64,000 bases of DNA from Apium graveolens (taxonomy: Eukaryota; Streptophyta; Magnoliopsida; Apiales; Apiaceae). Positions 23,016-33,778 of the stretch are shown in pieces. The notes below the pieces were generated by a model. That model saw nothing but the letters and a program-made list of their open reading frames with translations. It was not told the origin of the DNA and did no database searches. Where the stretch lies: positions 170,828,518 through 170,892,517 of the forward strand of contig NC_133650.1 of the NCBI RefSeq assembly GCF_009905375.1, written 5' to 3'. Numbering within the stretch: the stretch's first letter is position 1; the number at the start of each line of letters is the position of its first letter. Made by a program: the position numbers and the translations under genes.

Positions 23016-23525
23016 AAGGAGTGGTTTTATAAAAAGCGAATCATAAAGTGTACCCTTTATGTTGGAGAAAAGGGATGAAATTATGAGATTATATACTGAT
23101 TATCGGGAGTTTAACAAACAACGAATAATAATAAGTGACCCCTACAAAAAGTTGATTACTTACGAGACCTAATTCAAGAAGTGTGTTGTGTCTCGAGGAT
23201 TAACTTAAGATCCGACATGAGAACATAACAAAGATTATGATTAAAATGAGTCAAGAACATTGTAAGCTCTAGTGATAGTATGCGAAATAACAAGGGTATC
23301 AGTTGTCTATAAGGAATTAAGGAACATGTTGTATAAGGAGTACTTGGATAAGCGAACTGTATTTATTGATAACATCCTCAACTATTCAAAGAATAAGAAA
23401 GTCTGTGTGGAATGCCCAAGGATTTTCTCCAAAGATTGGAAGGAGAGCAACTATATGTTGAGTTCTTAAGTATGAAATTCTGACCGAGGTTAACAAAAGA
23501 TTCCGATTAATCCATTAACAACTAC
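23016..23525 (+). pseudogene. Element C second (A-like) reverse transcriptase segment
   Basis: RDEIMRLYTDYREFNK at about 23068-23115 repeats the RT finger motif already found upstream in this element. The following sequence (an RINLRSD-like block, then IDNILNYSK at about 23365-23390 in place of the Asp-Asp motif, KDFLQRLEGEQLYVE) aligns base by base with A 4660-5160 and F 48220-48740. Frames are broken. It indicates a fusion between two pol copies, not a tandem gene. Confidence 0.8.
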
Positions 23526-24478
23526 CTAAACAAAGCCATATGGTAACAGATGCCTTATGTAGAAAGAAAGGATATGATGTAATTAAGACCACTGAGGAGT
23601 TAATAAACGAATTGGAAAGAGTGGAACATGAAGTTCCAATACCTAAAGGTGATAATGAGTGAATATATGAGATTACTTTCAGCCTTAACTAATATAAACG
23701 AATAGGAGATGTTTAAATATTTGGAAACCAAGTTGAAAATGAGCACTGACTATCATCCTTCAATGAAGGGTGAAAGTGAGGGAACGATTCAGGAAATATA
23801 AGATATGTTGAGAGGTTGAGTTTTAAGGAAAAACTGGGATGATCATTTATCATCAATGTCAGCTTTAGAATGCCACTTTACCAAGCCTTATGTGGACGCA
23901 AGTGTAGGTCCCCACTTTATTGAGATAAAGTGGTAAGGAAGTTGCCAATCCTAAGTTAATTCAGCATACCCAGGGCCTAGTGATATTGATTGAAGCAGCT
24001 CGGAGTAGACAAAGAAAGAAGGTGGAATTATATCGAGAGAGAGTATGAATATAGAAATAGCACCAGTAGTGTTAGTAAAAGTTTCACCTTGAAAGAGATT
24101 GGATGAGTCGGAATAGAGGGGATAAGTTGAGTCCTAAATTTAGTGAACCATTCGAGGTATTGATAGATATAGATAAAGTTGTTCATGAATTGATGTTACC
24201 GTCGCAATAGTGTGTACATATAATGTGTTTTGTGTGTTAATGTTAAGGTGATAAGTATCTGATTCGAATCAAGTGATTGATTAAGAGCCAATGGGCTCTT
24301 GTCCAAGTTGTTCTGCATATAGTGATCAATCCAAATTCTTGATCGTTAAAGGCAAGTCCTTGAAAATGAGTGTATATCTATAGTAAGTACGTTTGAACCC
24401 TCGAGTAGAAGGGTCTACTTGGGAATTAGAGTCAGATATGCTTGACAAATATCCTCACTTATGTAATTAGACCAGATT
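23526..24478 (+). pseudogene. Element C RNase H end, integrase C-terminus and chromodomain remnant
   Basis: As in A, the RNase H end (TDALCRKKG-like, about 23545-23570) is followed by the linker EELINELERVEHEV, then by the integrase C-terminal half (KLKMSTDYHP at about 23733-23762, DMLRG, DDHL) with the catalytic middle missing. VKVSP and a chromodomain remnant with STWELESDMLDKYPHL (about 24415-24465) close the region. The two deletions match those in A and F. Confidence 0.8.
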
Positions 24479-24490
24479 CTGAGGATAATC

Positions 24491-24508
24491 TTTTTAAGGG
24501 GGGAAGGA
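24491..24508 (+). other. Element C polypurine tract
   Basis: TTTTTAAGGGGGGAAGGA, identical to that of A, adjacent to the 3' LTR start. Confidence 0.9.
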
Positions 24509-25400
24509 TATAACGACTCGTGTTATTTTTTTTGAATTTATTTAAATATGTGATTATTATGGAAATTATTAATTAAATAAAATATGTGTATTGGTTTTTA
24601 TCGCTATATGTTGTTTGATTAGTATCTATGTGTGATTTATGATATATCGGGTTGTCCGCGTGATTAATTAAGGAATTGTATTGAATTGTTTCACTTTTAA
24701 AGTGGATTAAATGAAAATTTATTTGTATAAATATTTGAAGTGTCTCTAAAATTGTTTTTATGATTTTATAATTATAATAATTATTTTTAGGATCTTATAA
24801 AATTGAGATATCAATATTTTATCAATTATTTAACCCTGAATGATTTTCTAATTACATTTATATGTAAAATATGTATTTAATTCTAGAATTCTTCAAAAAT
24901 TATAAAATTCATATTTATTTAAGTTTGGAATATTTCAAGAATTTTAAAATTATTTTGGAAATTTTCGGGATTAATTTTACCCGCGCGTTGTTTCGTTTTA
25001 TTGATAAAAGCGGGTATAAGTATCATTTCAGAAATTTTGTTAAAATTACAAAAATTGCGTTTTCATTTACTTCGGGATATTTCTCGCATTTTCAGACTAT
25101 TTTCGTGATTTTCAGAATTTGTTTTAAGTGTAGCTCGGTTCATTAATCGTGAAATGCGGGTACGAGTTGCGTTTCAAAAATACTTTAAAAATTATGAATT
25201 TTTTTTTAATTATTATAAATTATTTGTGATATCTTAAAACTATTTTGGTAATTTTTGGGTTAATTTTTACCCGTAGATTTGTTCGCTATTTTGTAAAACA
25301 CGGGTAAATTTGGGCTTGTAGTCAGAATTTGGACGCGTGTTGCAATTTCAGTATATGCACTAATACGTGCCTATGGTTTATTTGTTGAGAACAAATTATT

Positions 25401-25415
25401 GAATAAATAAAAGGG
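25401..25415 (+). promoter_or_regulatory. TATA-like box in C 3' LTR
   Basis: AATAAATAAAAGGG followed by pyrimidine-rich sequence; a similar arrangement occurs in the A LTR at about 6761-6900. Absent from the deleted 5' LTR of C. Confidence 0.4.
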
Positions 25416-25611
25416 TGAAACCCCTGTTCTGTTTCTTCTGTGCGGGGGTTTGTTCTTTTTCTTCCCATTCCCTCTTTTTACTCTAGTTCCTTCCTTTTTG
25501 CCGTTCCTCTCTATCTAAGTAAGTTCCGGCCACTATTTTTCGGCCTTATCCCTGTTCCCAGTTACGGACTCAATCGGGTTTTGATGGATTTCATATGTAT
25601 GTATATGTCGA

Positions 25612-25612
25612 G

Positions 25613-25644
<32 letters not shown>
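25612..25644 (+). repeat. (TA)n(TG)n microsatellite
   Basis: An alternating TA tract runs directly into a TG tract inside the C 3' LTR. Comparable TA/TG-rich tracts lie at the same LTR position in A (7040-7083) and F (41703-41870). Confidence 0.9.
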
Positions 25645-27427
25645 ATGCCTGGATTATGGTGTTACCGTGTTGCCTGTATTTCTTCTGTTGCTGCGTCTGT
25701 TTCGATGTTTGCCGCCTCTCACCATTTCCGACGAGATGGCGGTGATGTTGCATGTGTACCTGCGTGGCTGTCCTACTCTCCTCTTACTGCCGTGGTTGAT
25801 GACTCGAATTATTAATTTATAATTATTCGAAACTTTATCGGTAGGATTCGCGTTGGAAACCCGAAATAAACGGGCACCCACGAATTTTACCGCCGTCGGC
25901 GATGAGCCTCGGCGAGCCGACGGTGGACGGTGATGAATTTATTCTGTGTCCTAATTTTTATAAAATAAATAAAATGAGTCGTGTAATTAGTTTCGTATGG
26001 GAATAGTTGTGAAATTGTGAAAATTGGATTGTGTTTTATGTTATTTGACGTCGATATTGTGTTTGACGGGTAGTCCGATAAACAAAGGAGACGCTGCCCG
26101 ATTTCCGGGAAATCAACTATGGAAATGCGGGGGCGTATCCGGTAATTATCGGGATGTCGAGCGAGTATAAGTAAATATATACGTATGTTTTATACAAAAC
26201 CTGATTGTAAGTTGTAGTGAAACGTTTTGCCAAAAATCAATAACCCTAATTTCATACAATGACGAGTATACGCATTTTCTGAAAATGAACACCGAATCGA
26301 TTTTCGAGAACGTGAACCCTAATTGTGGGTTATGTTATTGTAATATGAATGATTACGAGTCAGAATATGTTATCGTATGGGTAGGTGGTTAGCGAGGATA
26401 TGTCAAGCATAACTGAGTGTCTAACATAGAGTATTTCGCCCCAGTAGGTTCTAGTCGGGAAACCGAATGTGGATGTTGGACTAAAGATGACCTAGTGGTC
26501 AGTCGATGAGCTCAGTAGAGTTTCAACAGAAAAACCTGAGTGTCGAAGTCGAATCTAATGTGGTCTAGTGGTTGGACGTTAAAGCCTGAGCAGCAGAGTC
26601 GGCTCATAATTGATCAGTAATAGTTGTAAAGCCCTGTAAGGCAAGTACTTCTAAATCTTTCTCGAGATACAGTGCAAATATTTCTAAACTCTCTTGTAAC
26701 ATATTGTTGAGCATTTAAAATAATTCTGTTTTATATTGTGAGTATTTTGAATCATATAGCCTTGAAACCGGATCACATCATTTAAACTTTGAGCTGTAAG
26801 CCTTATTCTTTGTAAATCATCCTTTATGGATTCTCAGATACCAAACTACACAAATATGATACTACTCCCCAAATGTATAACTACCAAACACCAAACACTG
26901 GAACAAAATTGTTTGACAACACAAAAACTTTTATACTCCAACCATTCTTTATTACATCAAAGAACTATACCTTGAAAAATCATTATTTGTCTAATACCTG
27001 ATCCTTTTACAAACTAAAAACCGTTTCTTATATATACCCTGATATACCTTTGTGATATCCATGAGTTTCCTTACGTTTTTTTATTCAAGTGTTTAATCAT
27101 CATTGTTTATGATCTTGTTTAATCGAATTATATTGTTTATCATGTTGAACTGCTGTAGAATTGGATAATTTTTTTATATATGGACCAGATTCGTGATCAG
27201 ACCATATCAATGGTCAAGTTAGGCCAATGTGTGCCTTGGATCCAGTAATTAGAGCAGTGCTGTGTGCTTTGCTCGGGGTTAGTGCGTGACTGATCAGCAA
27301 CCTAACCTTGGTTTTAAAACTTAAAATGAATATCCAATTCTAATGATTGTTTAGCAATAAAATTGATTCCTCTGAATCATCTCGTTTGATCATTGATTAA
27401 CCTCAATTATTGTCATTGTGACTTGCT

Positions 27428-27472
27428 GAGCTAGTTAGCTCACTCTTGCGAATCTTTTTATGTATTCTACAG
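27428..27472 (+). promoter_or_regulatory. Conserved LTR module (C, 3' LTR)
   Basis: GAGCTAGTTAGCTC palindrome, ACTCTTGCG and CTACAG, as in the 5' copy. Confidence 0.4.
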
Positions 27473-27802
27473 TTAAGAAGGATACGGTTGATAGCAAGGT
27501 TTCCCAGTTGAATGTATGAGCTAGGATTCCAGATTGAGTTGGATCGAGCTAGCAGGAGTTATTGCGGTAGTGAGATAGTAAGATTGTAAGAATAATTTTA
27601 TTATCAGTTGTAAGTTAAATTAGTTAGGATTTGGTACGTTGTAATAAAAGTTAAGGTTGTGGCTCGTTTTCATACTTTAACCTGTTGCGATCCGTGGTTA
27701 TGTAAAGCAGGGTCATTGTAAATAATATTTCTTATACAGGTTTATATATTGTGTATTTTTTGTGGACCCCAAACTTTTGACCCGGGTTTGGAGGGCACCA
27801 CA

Positions 27803-27807
27803 CCCTG
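27803..27807. repeat. Target site duplication of C, right (CCCTG)
   Basis: Perfect match to 16155-16159. Confidence 0.92.
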
Positions 27808-28318
27808 GGTATCCTAGTCTGATGGCTCTCTCGGCTGTCAGTGCCTGGCGTAACTCCACAATGCGGGCATATGTCGCGGTGATCTCAGCGTTAAGCTGAG
27901 CCATTATCCAGTCGTGTACAGCTACATGTATGCTCGTCGGGGGTGGTAGAGGTGAGTCTGGGTCGCTAGAGGATATGTCATAAGCCTTGTAGGTCTGTAC
28001 ATCTATCCCATCCTCCTTGTCATCATCAGTATAGGGCAAAGGGCTCTACATCCCTGGATGTGGTGTAGGAGAGTGAACAGTCGGGAGAGGGTACATCTCT
28101 ATATCCCTCCAGCCTAAGCCATCTCCCTGGGGCATCTCAACATCATCAGCTATGGGGACATGAAGGTCAGTCTCCTCCTCCGGGGCATCCTTAGTAGGGT
28201 CATCATCTGATTCATCAATGGGTAGGTCCTCTGGTTCGGGAGTAGGGTCACGCTCAGGGGCCATAACATCATCAACAGGGTCAACCTCCCCCGTAGGCTC
28301 CACTAGTACCTGACACAA
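27808..28318 (-). pseudogene. Element B leader ORF, N-terminal part (acidic, unknown)
   Basis: This minus-strand reading frame lies between the B primer binding site and gag. The first ~90 codons (28318 to 28046) are very acidic and proline-rich (ERDPTPEPEDLPIDE, DVEMPQGDG). One in-frame stop at about 28046 separates them from DKEDGIDVQTYKAYDIS and a helical part with HDWIMAQLNAEITATYARI. It joins in frame to 16159-15975 across the C insertion, giving over 230 codons in all. No ATG is evident at the start, so the true N-terminus may be spliced from upstream. I recognise no domain; it may be an extra ORF or a leader extension of gag. Confidence 0.6.
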
Positions 28319-28483
28319 TAGGCAAGGTGTTACTAACTTAGAGTCGGATTTCCCTTGAGGGTAAAACTGCCAAGACTACCCGTGTAGTCTGACGCGAACT
28401 CGACTTGAGCTCTAATTGATTATTTATTATTCTTATGTCTACATATTTTATATCCTATCATTTCCAAGATTTGATAACCTAAG

Positions 28484-28495
28484 GCCCTGATACCA
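28484..28495 (-). other. Element B primer binding site
   Basis: The minus strand reads TGGTATCAGGGC, one base off the initiator-Met consensus, four bases inside the 5' LTR end. Confidence 0.85.
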
Positions 28496-28499
28496 TTTC

Positions 28500-31435
28500 T
28501 ATGGCACCCCAAAATCCGGGGTCAGGGATCTCGGAGGCTACGCCATCTTAATCAGTAAATACCATATACCTCGCATCACCATATATAAATACTCACACTT
28601 TACGACCCCACACTCTTCATAAACACACACTTATAGGTTATTGACTTGGAAACGAACCATTCATAACTAGAGTAAATCAATCCACAAAGTGATAACTATT
28701 ACAACCCAAAAGTAATTAAGTCCTACCGGGGAATAACCTTTAAGTAAGGCTAGTCCGGCGGCCAAATATTTGTTTCTTATTCATTACCTTACATAAGTCA
28801 TACTTGTATATTAAGCCGAACTAAAAACAACTGAAAACCAATCCAGCTTATTCGGTCTACCTATGGTACAACACCAAACAACCTATGGAACAGCTGGTCG
28901 TTTCCTACCCGTTTCCTGGATGTGAGTTTCATGATAGGCATCTTGATTCACTGTTGTATTGTGTCGATTTAAGAAAACAAGTGTGAGCTATAATGCCCAG
29001 TATAATAATGTACAGTATGAAATGACTGAATAATAAACTCAAGTAAAACATCATATATGATAATTATGTTTTATTCAAAAATAGTTTTCCTTGGTGATAC
29101 ACACCTTCTTATGAATATTAAATCGAGTCTGAAATAAATATTCACTGGAGAATACTTCTCCCATAATAAATGAATAGTAAATAAATATTTATTATTTGAA
29201 TGATAAAGTATAGTTGAGGGAATACGATCTTTGGAAATCGTTTTAAAAAAAGTTCGAGGAGTTTAATATTTTGTAAGTGGATGTTGAATCTCTTAAAACA
29301 TACTACTATGGACTTTTAATCATCCTATAATATAACCGAAATGATTCCCGGGTTTTTATTTTGAAATCTAAACCGACTCTCGGTCTTATAATTATACGTC
29401 ACACTTATAGCGGAGTTACACATTTACGATATATGCTTATCGTACAACATCGCTACATTATGCGAAAACTCAATTACTAAGTATCATGGCAATCATGGTA
29501 TTTATGCAATGATAATAAAACAATCCTTTCACAACACAACAGTAAATGGAGTTGGGTTCGTAAACTTGCCTGGATATCTCGAGGTGGAGGATGCTCTAGG
29601 TTCCGCTCGGAAATCTATAATCATAAACAAAATTCGTTTTGTCAGGTCCCGTTCTAATTTACGGTGACTCGCACTCATGCGCTACTTATTATGCACTCTC
29701 TCAACTTATATTACCCTTATTATTTCTTTAAGTCCTTGTTCTTATTACGGTTGTTTCCTTTATTGAAGCATCTTAAGTCCGTTTTCATTTTCATCGTCGG
29801 CTCCGCTTATGGATTCTACGGTTTTCTAATCGCGCGGTCTTGGCTCCGATATTTTTATAAAATTGAAAAATCATTATTTTCACATAAATTTTTATGGTAG
29901 TTAGGCAACTCAATTTACTACTCTCTGTGAAAATTTCATGATTTATGAACATTTTTAAGTCGATCCTTTTTATTTTTAAAGTTCGTAATTCGTAGCAGTT
30001 TTTGTCGCGTAAATCACTTTTAGTAAAACGGCCATAACTTTTGATCCGTAAATCAGAATCACGCGATTGAAGCGCCTAAACGATCCTTATAACATTTCCT
30101 ATCATAATAAAGGGTTATTTTTCAAGAAACTATAGTTTAAATCTTCGGGACTTTCTGCAGAACTTAAAGTTAAGTTTTGTTCATTTTAGCGAGATTACGG
30201 TTACGATCAGAGTTTCGTTTATGCCTTAAATCTTTATACTACCACCAAAAATCAACATATCATTATCACCAAACTAACTCCTCTCAAGAACATCATGTTC
30301 TTGAGGCAACAACAATCAACCTTAAATCTACTAGGTAAACATCAAGATTACAACAATACTTCCACCAAAACTAGGTTTACAACTATGTTCTAAAAGAATC
30401 TTGAACTTAAATCTTAAGTAAGGTTGGGTCAAAGATTTATACCTTTATTGAGAGCTTGAGATGTTTTTTTTATGATGGTGAAGTCTTGGGAGTGCTTAGT
30501 AAGGTTTTTGGAACCTAAAACAACCATTAAAATAAACAAAACAAAATAAAAGTTACTATTCATACTATTCACTATCATCTTTCTTGAATTTATTTCACCC
30601 ATCAAACCTTGATAAAAAGAGCTCAAAGATTTATCTTACCTTAGTTTAGGTGGTATGAAGCTTTAGAATTAATGGTAGGATTTATCCATGGCTAGAGCTT
30701 GGTGATTTGAAATTGATTTCTCTTCATTTTGTGTTAGGGCCGAATGAAGGTATTTGGGAGAGAGAGGGAGTGTTTTTGTGCTTGCTTCTTGGTTGCTTCT
30801 TGGAAATAATGCAAGTGATAGCTTGTAATTGATTTTTATTCTCTAGTATATATCTTAGGATTTATTCTTGTTGCAAAATCCTTGGACAAAAACTAGCTAG
30901 CCTTTCTAGTTTACAAGCGAAGCTAGATGGTTTAGCCATTTAGCTTACTATTTTGTAGCCCTTGGTTGATCATCCTATACCTTAGCTCACTATTTGATAA
31001 AGTAACCATGGTTACTTTTCTACCATGGTTAGTTAGTGTGTTACGTTTATTTAATCGTTTACGTGTTTGTCCGGTCGCTTAAACGTTTTCGAAATACTTT
31101 CTCGTAAATGGTTCACGACGAAAATCCTTTTGTATTTATTCCTTATGTTTTGAATTATCGTACTTGGATATAAATCCGTAGGGTTTAAAATTCGTAATTA
31201 TTTTGCGATACTCATAATCCTCGATGATTCATAAATATGGTCATTTTTCAAAGTTCATTTTCTTCGAAAACTAATAGCGTTTACATACACTCATTTGGTA
31301 CGTATAATCATAATATTAACTCCGAAATTCATTTTCTCATGCACAACATAGTCTGAGCTAAAAAGTTTTCTCCGTCTGTCATGGTTATTATTCATTAAAC
31401 GTTTTTACAAAGTCTCAAAAATTTGAGTTATTACA
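28500..31435 (-). repeat. Element B, 5' LTR with internal deletion
   Basis: About 2.94 kb. On the element's strand it starts TGTAATAACTC and ends GGTGCCATA. It is closely similar to 7099-10868 but lacks the equivalent of about 7716-8563, jumping from CTTCTTATGAA to TATTAAATCGAG. The TATA-like box is retained (30843-30855). The conserved CAG module is at 28951-28990. Confidence 0.92.
28951..28990 (-). promoter_or_regulatory. Conserved LTR module (B, 5' LTR)
   Basis: Minus-strand AGCTCACACTTG...CAACAG, the same as at 7551-7590 with minor changes. Confidence 0.4.
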
Positions 31436-31440
31436 GTATT
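31436..31440. repeat. Target site duplication of B, right (GTATT)
   Basis: Matches 7094-7098. Confidence 0.9.
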
Positions 31441-33633
31441 GTTGCTGCGTTTTCTTTCTTGATTTCCCTGTTCTGGCTTCCTGTGTTGTTGATACACGTG
31501 CGTGCGTGTATCGTTTATGATGGATGATTTCTTGATTATTTTCTAATTTCCTGATGAAGTAAAATGATGAATTCGAGTGATTATGTTAGTGATTTATTTG
31601 ATTAATTTTTAAAGATTCGAAGTAAATATTTAAGAAATTTACTCGAATTATTTGGTATATTATTTCGAATAAATTCCCATAATTATCTGGATTATATTCC
31701 GAAAGTTACAATTAATTGGTGAAACTCGTGGCTGGCATCCGAATCGGGTACCTCCGAGATTCGACGCCGTCAGTGATGAATTGCGTTGAGCTGACGATGG
31801 ACTGTGATGATTACTCTGAGTCCTAAAATTTTAAATAAATAATTTATTTTGTAAAATTTTTATTCGAGATGAAAAAGAGTTAATTATTTTAGAAATCGTA
31901 TTGGAGTTTGGGCTATTAATTTGATCTGGATTGTGGATTATTGTTGTGATTGTTGTGATTGATGTAGATTATGTTTCGACGGGTAGGCCGATAAACAGAG
32001 GAGACACTGCCCGATTTTTTGAAAAATTTAAATAAAAAAATACGGGTATCTATCCTGTAATTATAGGGATTACCAGTCAACCATGTATAGCTATATAATT
32101 ATAAGTAAATATCGGACGAACTTATTTGCATATTGTGATAAAATATTTTATAAAATAGTTAACAACCTTATTCTACGGAACGACGGGTATATGTATTTTT
32201 CCCGAAAAAGATTACCGGGCCAAGTTTTGAGTACGTGGACCCTAACTTTTATGTGTATTATAAGAGTACATATAATTATAAGTCGGGATGTGTTATGGAT
32301 CGGGTAGAATTGATAGAGGGGATATGCCAAGCATAGCTGGTTGTTTAACATAAGGTATTTTGACTCTGTAGGTTTTAGTCGGAGGACCCGAGAGTTGCCG
32401 TCGGACTAGAGATAGCCTAGTGATCAGTCGACAAGCTCGGCAAGGTTCCAATCGAAGAACATGAGTGTTGAAGTCGGATCCAGGATAGTCTAATAGTTAG
32501 ACGTAAAGCTGAGCGTTTAAATCGGTTCAAGGTAAATCAAAGATAGTTGTAAAGCTCTGCAAGGCAAGTACCCCTGACCATTCTTTTATGGTTCAGCATA
32601 TATGAATGAACTGTTGTTTTACTTTCAAGCAGGAACATAAATGTTTTAATTTACATATCCCCTATAAATATAAATAATTGTTTTCAAACCTGTTTTGGGG
32701 AAAAGTAACTTCGAAAGGTACCTACCTCGAATGAAAATGATTTGTGAACCAGTTTTACGTGTGCTGTTAATTAAATGGTTTTGAAATGAGATAGGTATAA
32801 GTGTTTTGAAAATTCGATAAAACGATCAGATATGGGATACATGGGGGTCAGAGTGGCCTATCGAGGTTGCGTAAGAGGGTAATTCGGTTGCGCGCATTTC
32901 ATAGCCGATTAGTCCAGCAGGTCAGAGACCTAGCTAGTCTCTGAGTTCCGGAACAGGTTTATGGGATGGCAGTTAGAGCCGTCTGGTGTTGATAGCTTGA
33001 TCAGCTGTCTTCACATATTCGTTACGTATGTGATTTGGCTTTTTGATTCCCGTAAGTGAGTAAGTGATTTATGCAAATGAATAACAATTGTGAATAGCAT
33101 GCTAAAATTGGACTTTGATGTTTACACAGCACACGAATGTTGATTTTGTTTTACCGAGCATGCTAGTATTGATATCCAGTTATACATGTTTTACTTGTTT
33201 TGTAACAAGCTATGAATTATGTTCCTATAACTATTTTTTCATAAACTGTTTTACTTGTTATTTATATAGTGGTATTATTGAGCAATTGATTGCTCACCCT
33301 TGCAGAATATTTTGTATATATGTATTGCAGATGCCCAGGAGACTCCTCCATCGTAGTCAGGGCAGTGTTCCAGTTCTTCTGTATCAGGATCCTCTGAGGT
33401 AGTTGTGTCAGACTAGAGACGGTTTATTGAGTTCCTGTATTAAGATAGTATTGTCAGGATTGTTTGTAATAAGTTGGTTTTATAATAGTTGTAACCTAAG
33501 ACATACTTAAACCTGGAAAAGGTGTTGATAAAGGGGTCGTGGTTATGTATTATTATTGAATTGGGTTATATTATGTTTGTTTTTATTGTGGTTGGTGACG
33601 TCAACTCCTGACCCCGGGGTTGAGGCCATCACA
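31441..33633 (+). repeat. Element A, 3' LTR, second part
   Basis: This is the continuation of the LTR interrupted at 7098. It aligns with the 5' LTR at 1-1297 from about 32319 and ends GAGGCCATCACA at 33633. It contains an alternating purine/pyrimidine tract ATACACGTGCGTGCGTGTAT near 31492-31511, the TGACGTCA octamer near 33595 and the hairpin/CAG module at 33280-33330. The more numerous differences from the 5' copy than seen within C or F fit A being the older element. Confidence 0.9.
33280..33330 (+). promoter_or_regulatory. Conserved LTR module (A, 3' LTR)
   Basis: Hairpin GAGCAATTGATTGCTC, ACCCTTGCAG, AT-rich stretch, TTGCAG and then ATGCCCAGG. The 5' LTR copy at about 945-993 has a weakened stem and has lost the G of CAG. 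Confidence 0.4.
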
Positions 33634-33778
33634 CGTCTAAACTGGTGCATCACAGATGACGAATACTTTCAACAATTAGCTGAAGAAATGGTCAAAATTT
33701 GGGTTGTATCATTGAGGGAAGTCAGAATTTATAAAGATGGATCCTACACCTTACTTGGCAGAAATTTAATTGATACAT
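33634..33778 (+). pseudogene. Coding-like fragment of unknown origin between A and D
   Basis: The 145 bases are open on the plus strand and read WCITDDEYFQQLAEEMVKIW and REVRIYKDGSYTLLGRN, which looks like genuine protein sequence. The frame enters from A's LTR end and runs on into D's LTR, so both ends are truncated. It must belong to the older sequence in which A and D inserted. I do not recognise a domain with confidence. It could be part of another retrotransposon reading frame. Confidence 0.4.

Larger units (their letters stand above)
16160..27802 (+). mobile_element. Element C: Ty3/gypsy, plus strand, inserted in B
   Basis: Paired LTRs (16160-18496 and 24509-27802), an initiator-Met-type primer binding site, a polypurine tract and a perfect CCCTG duplication define the element (11.6 kb). 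Both LTRs begin TATAACGACTCG and end in CACA. The internal region is a decayed gag-pol with an unusual order: RT, RNase H and integrase zinc finger are followed by a second RT piece, RNase H end, integrase C-terminus and chromodomain. F shares this arrangement. It is not autonomous. Confidence 0.93.
24509..27802 (+). repeat. Element C, 3' LTR
   Basis: About 3.29 kb, begins TATAACGACTCG and ends CACCACA before the duplicated CCCTG. It retains the roughly 956-base block lost from the 5' LTR, with AATAAATAAAAGGG at about 25401-25415 (TATA-like), a pyrimidine-rich segment and the TA/TG microsatellite. Downstream blocks match A and F. Confidence 0.93.
7099..31435 (-). mobile_element. Element B: Ty3/gypsy (Tekay/Del-like chromovirus) on the minus strand, split by C
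   Basis: Two LTRs in the same orientation (7099-10868 and 28500-31435) flank gag-pol on the minus strand, with the polypurine tract at the left and the primer binding site at the right inner edge. The 5-bp target duplication GTATT proves that B inserted into A's 3' LTR. Element C (16160-27802) interrupts the B leader. Domain order is leader ORF, gag, protease, RT, RNase H, integrase, chromodomain-like tail. Without C it would be about 12.7 kb. Stops throughout pol make it non-autonomous today. Confidence 0.92.

Noticed and set aside
25440..25745. Hydrophobic plus-strand frame with Cys-rich end
   Set aside because: Derived from the pyrimidine tract and microsatellite of the C 3' LTR.
28368..28390. 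AGACTAC/GTAGTCT hairpin in the B leader as a terminator or riboswitch
   Set aside because: A single 7-bp stem in a eukaryotic retrotransposon leader; no basis for a specific role.
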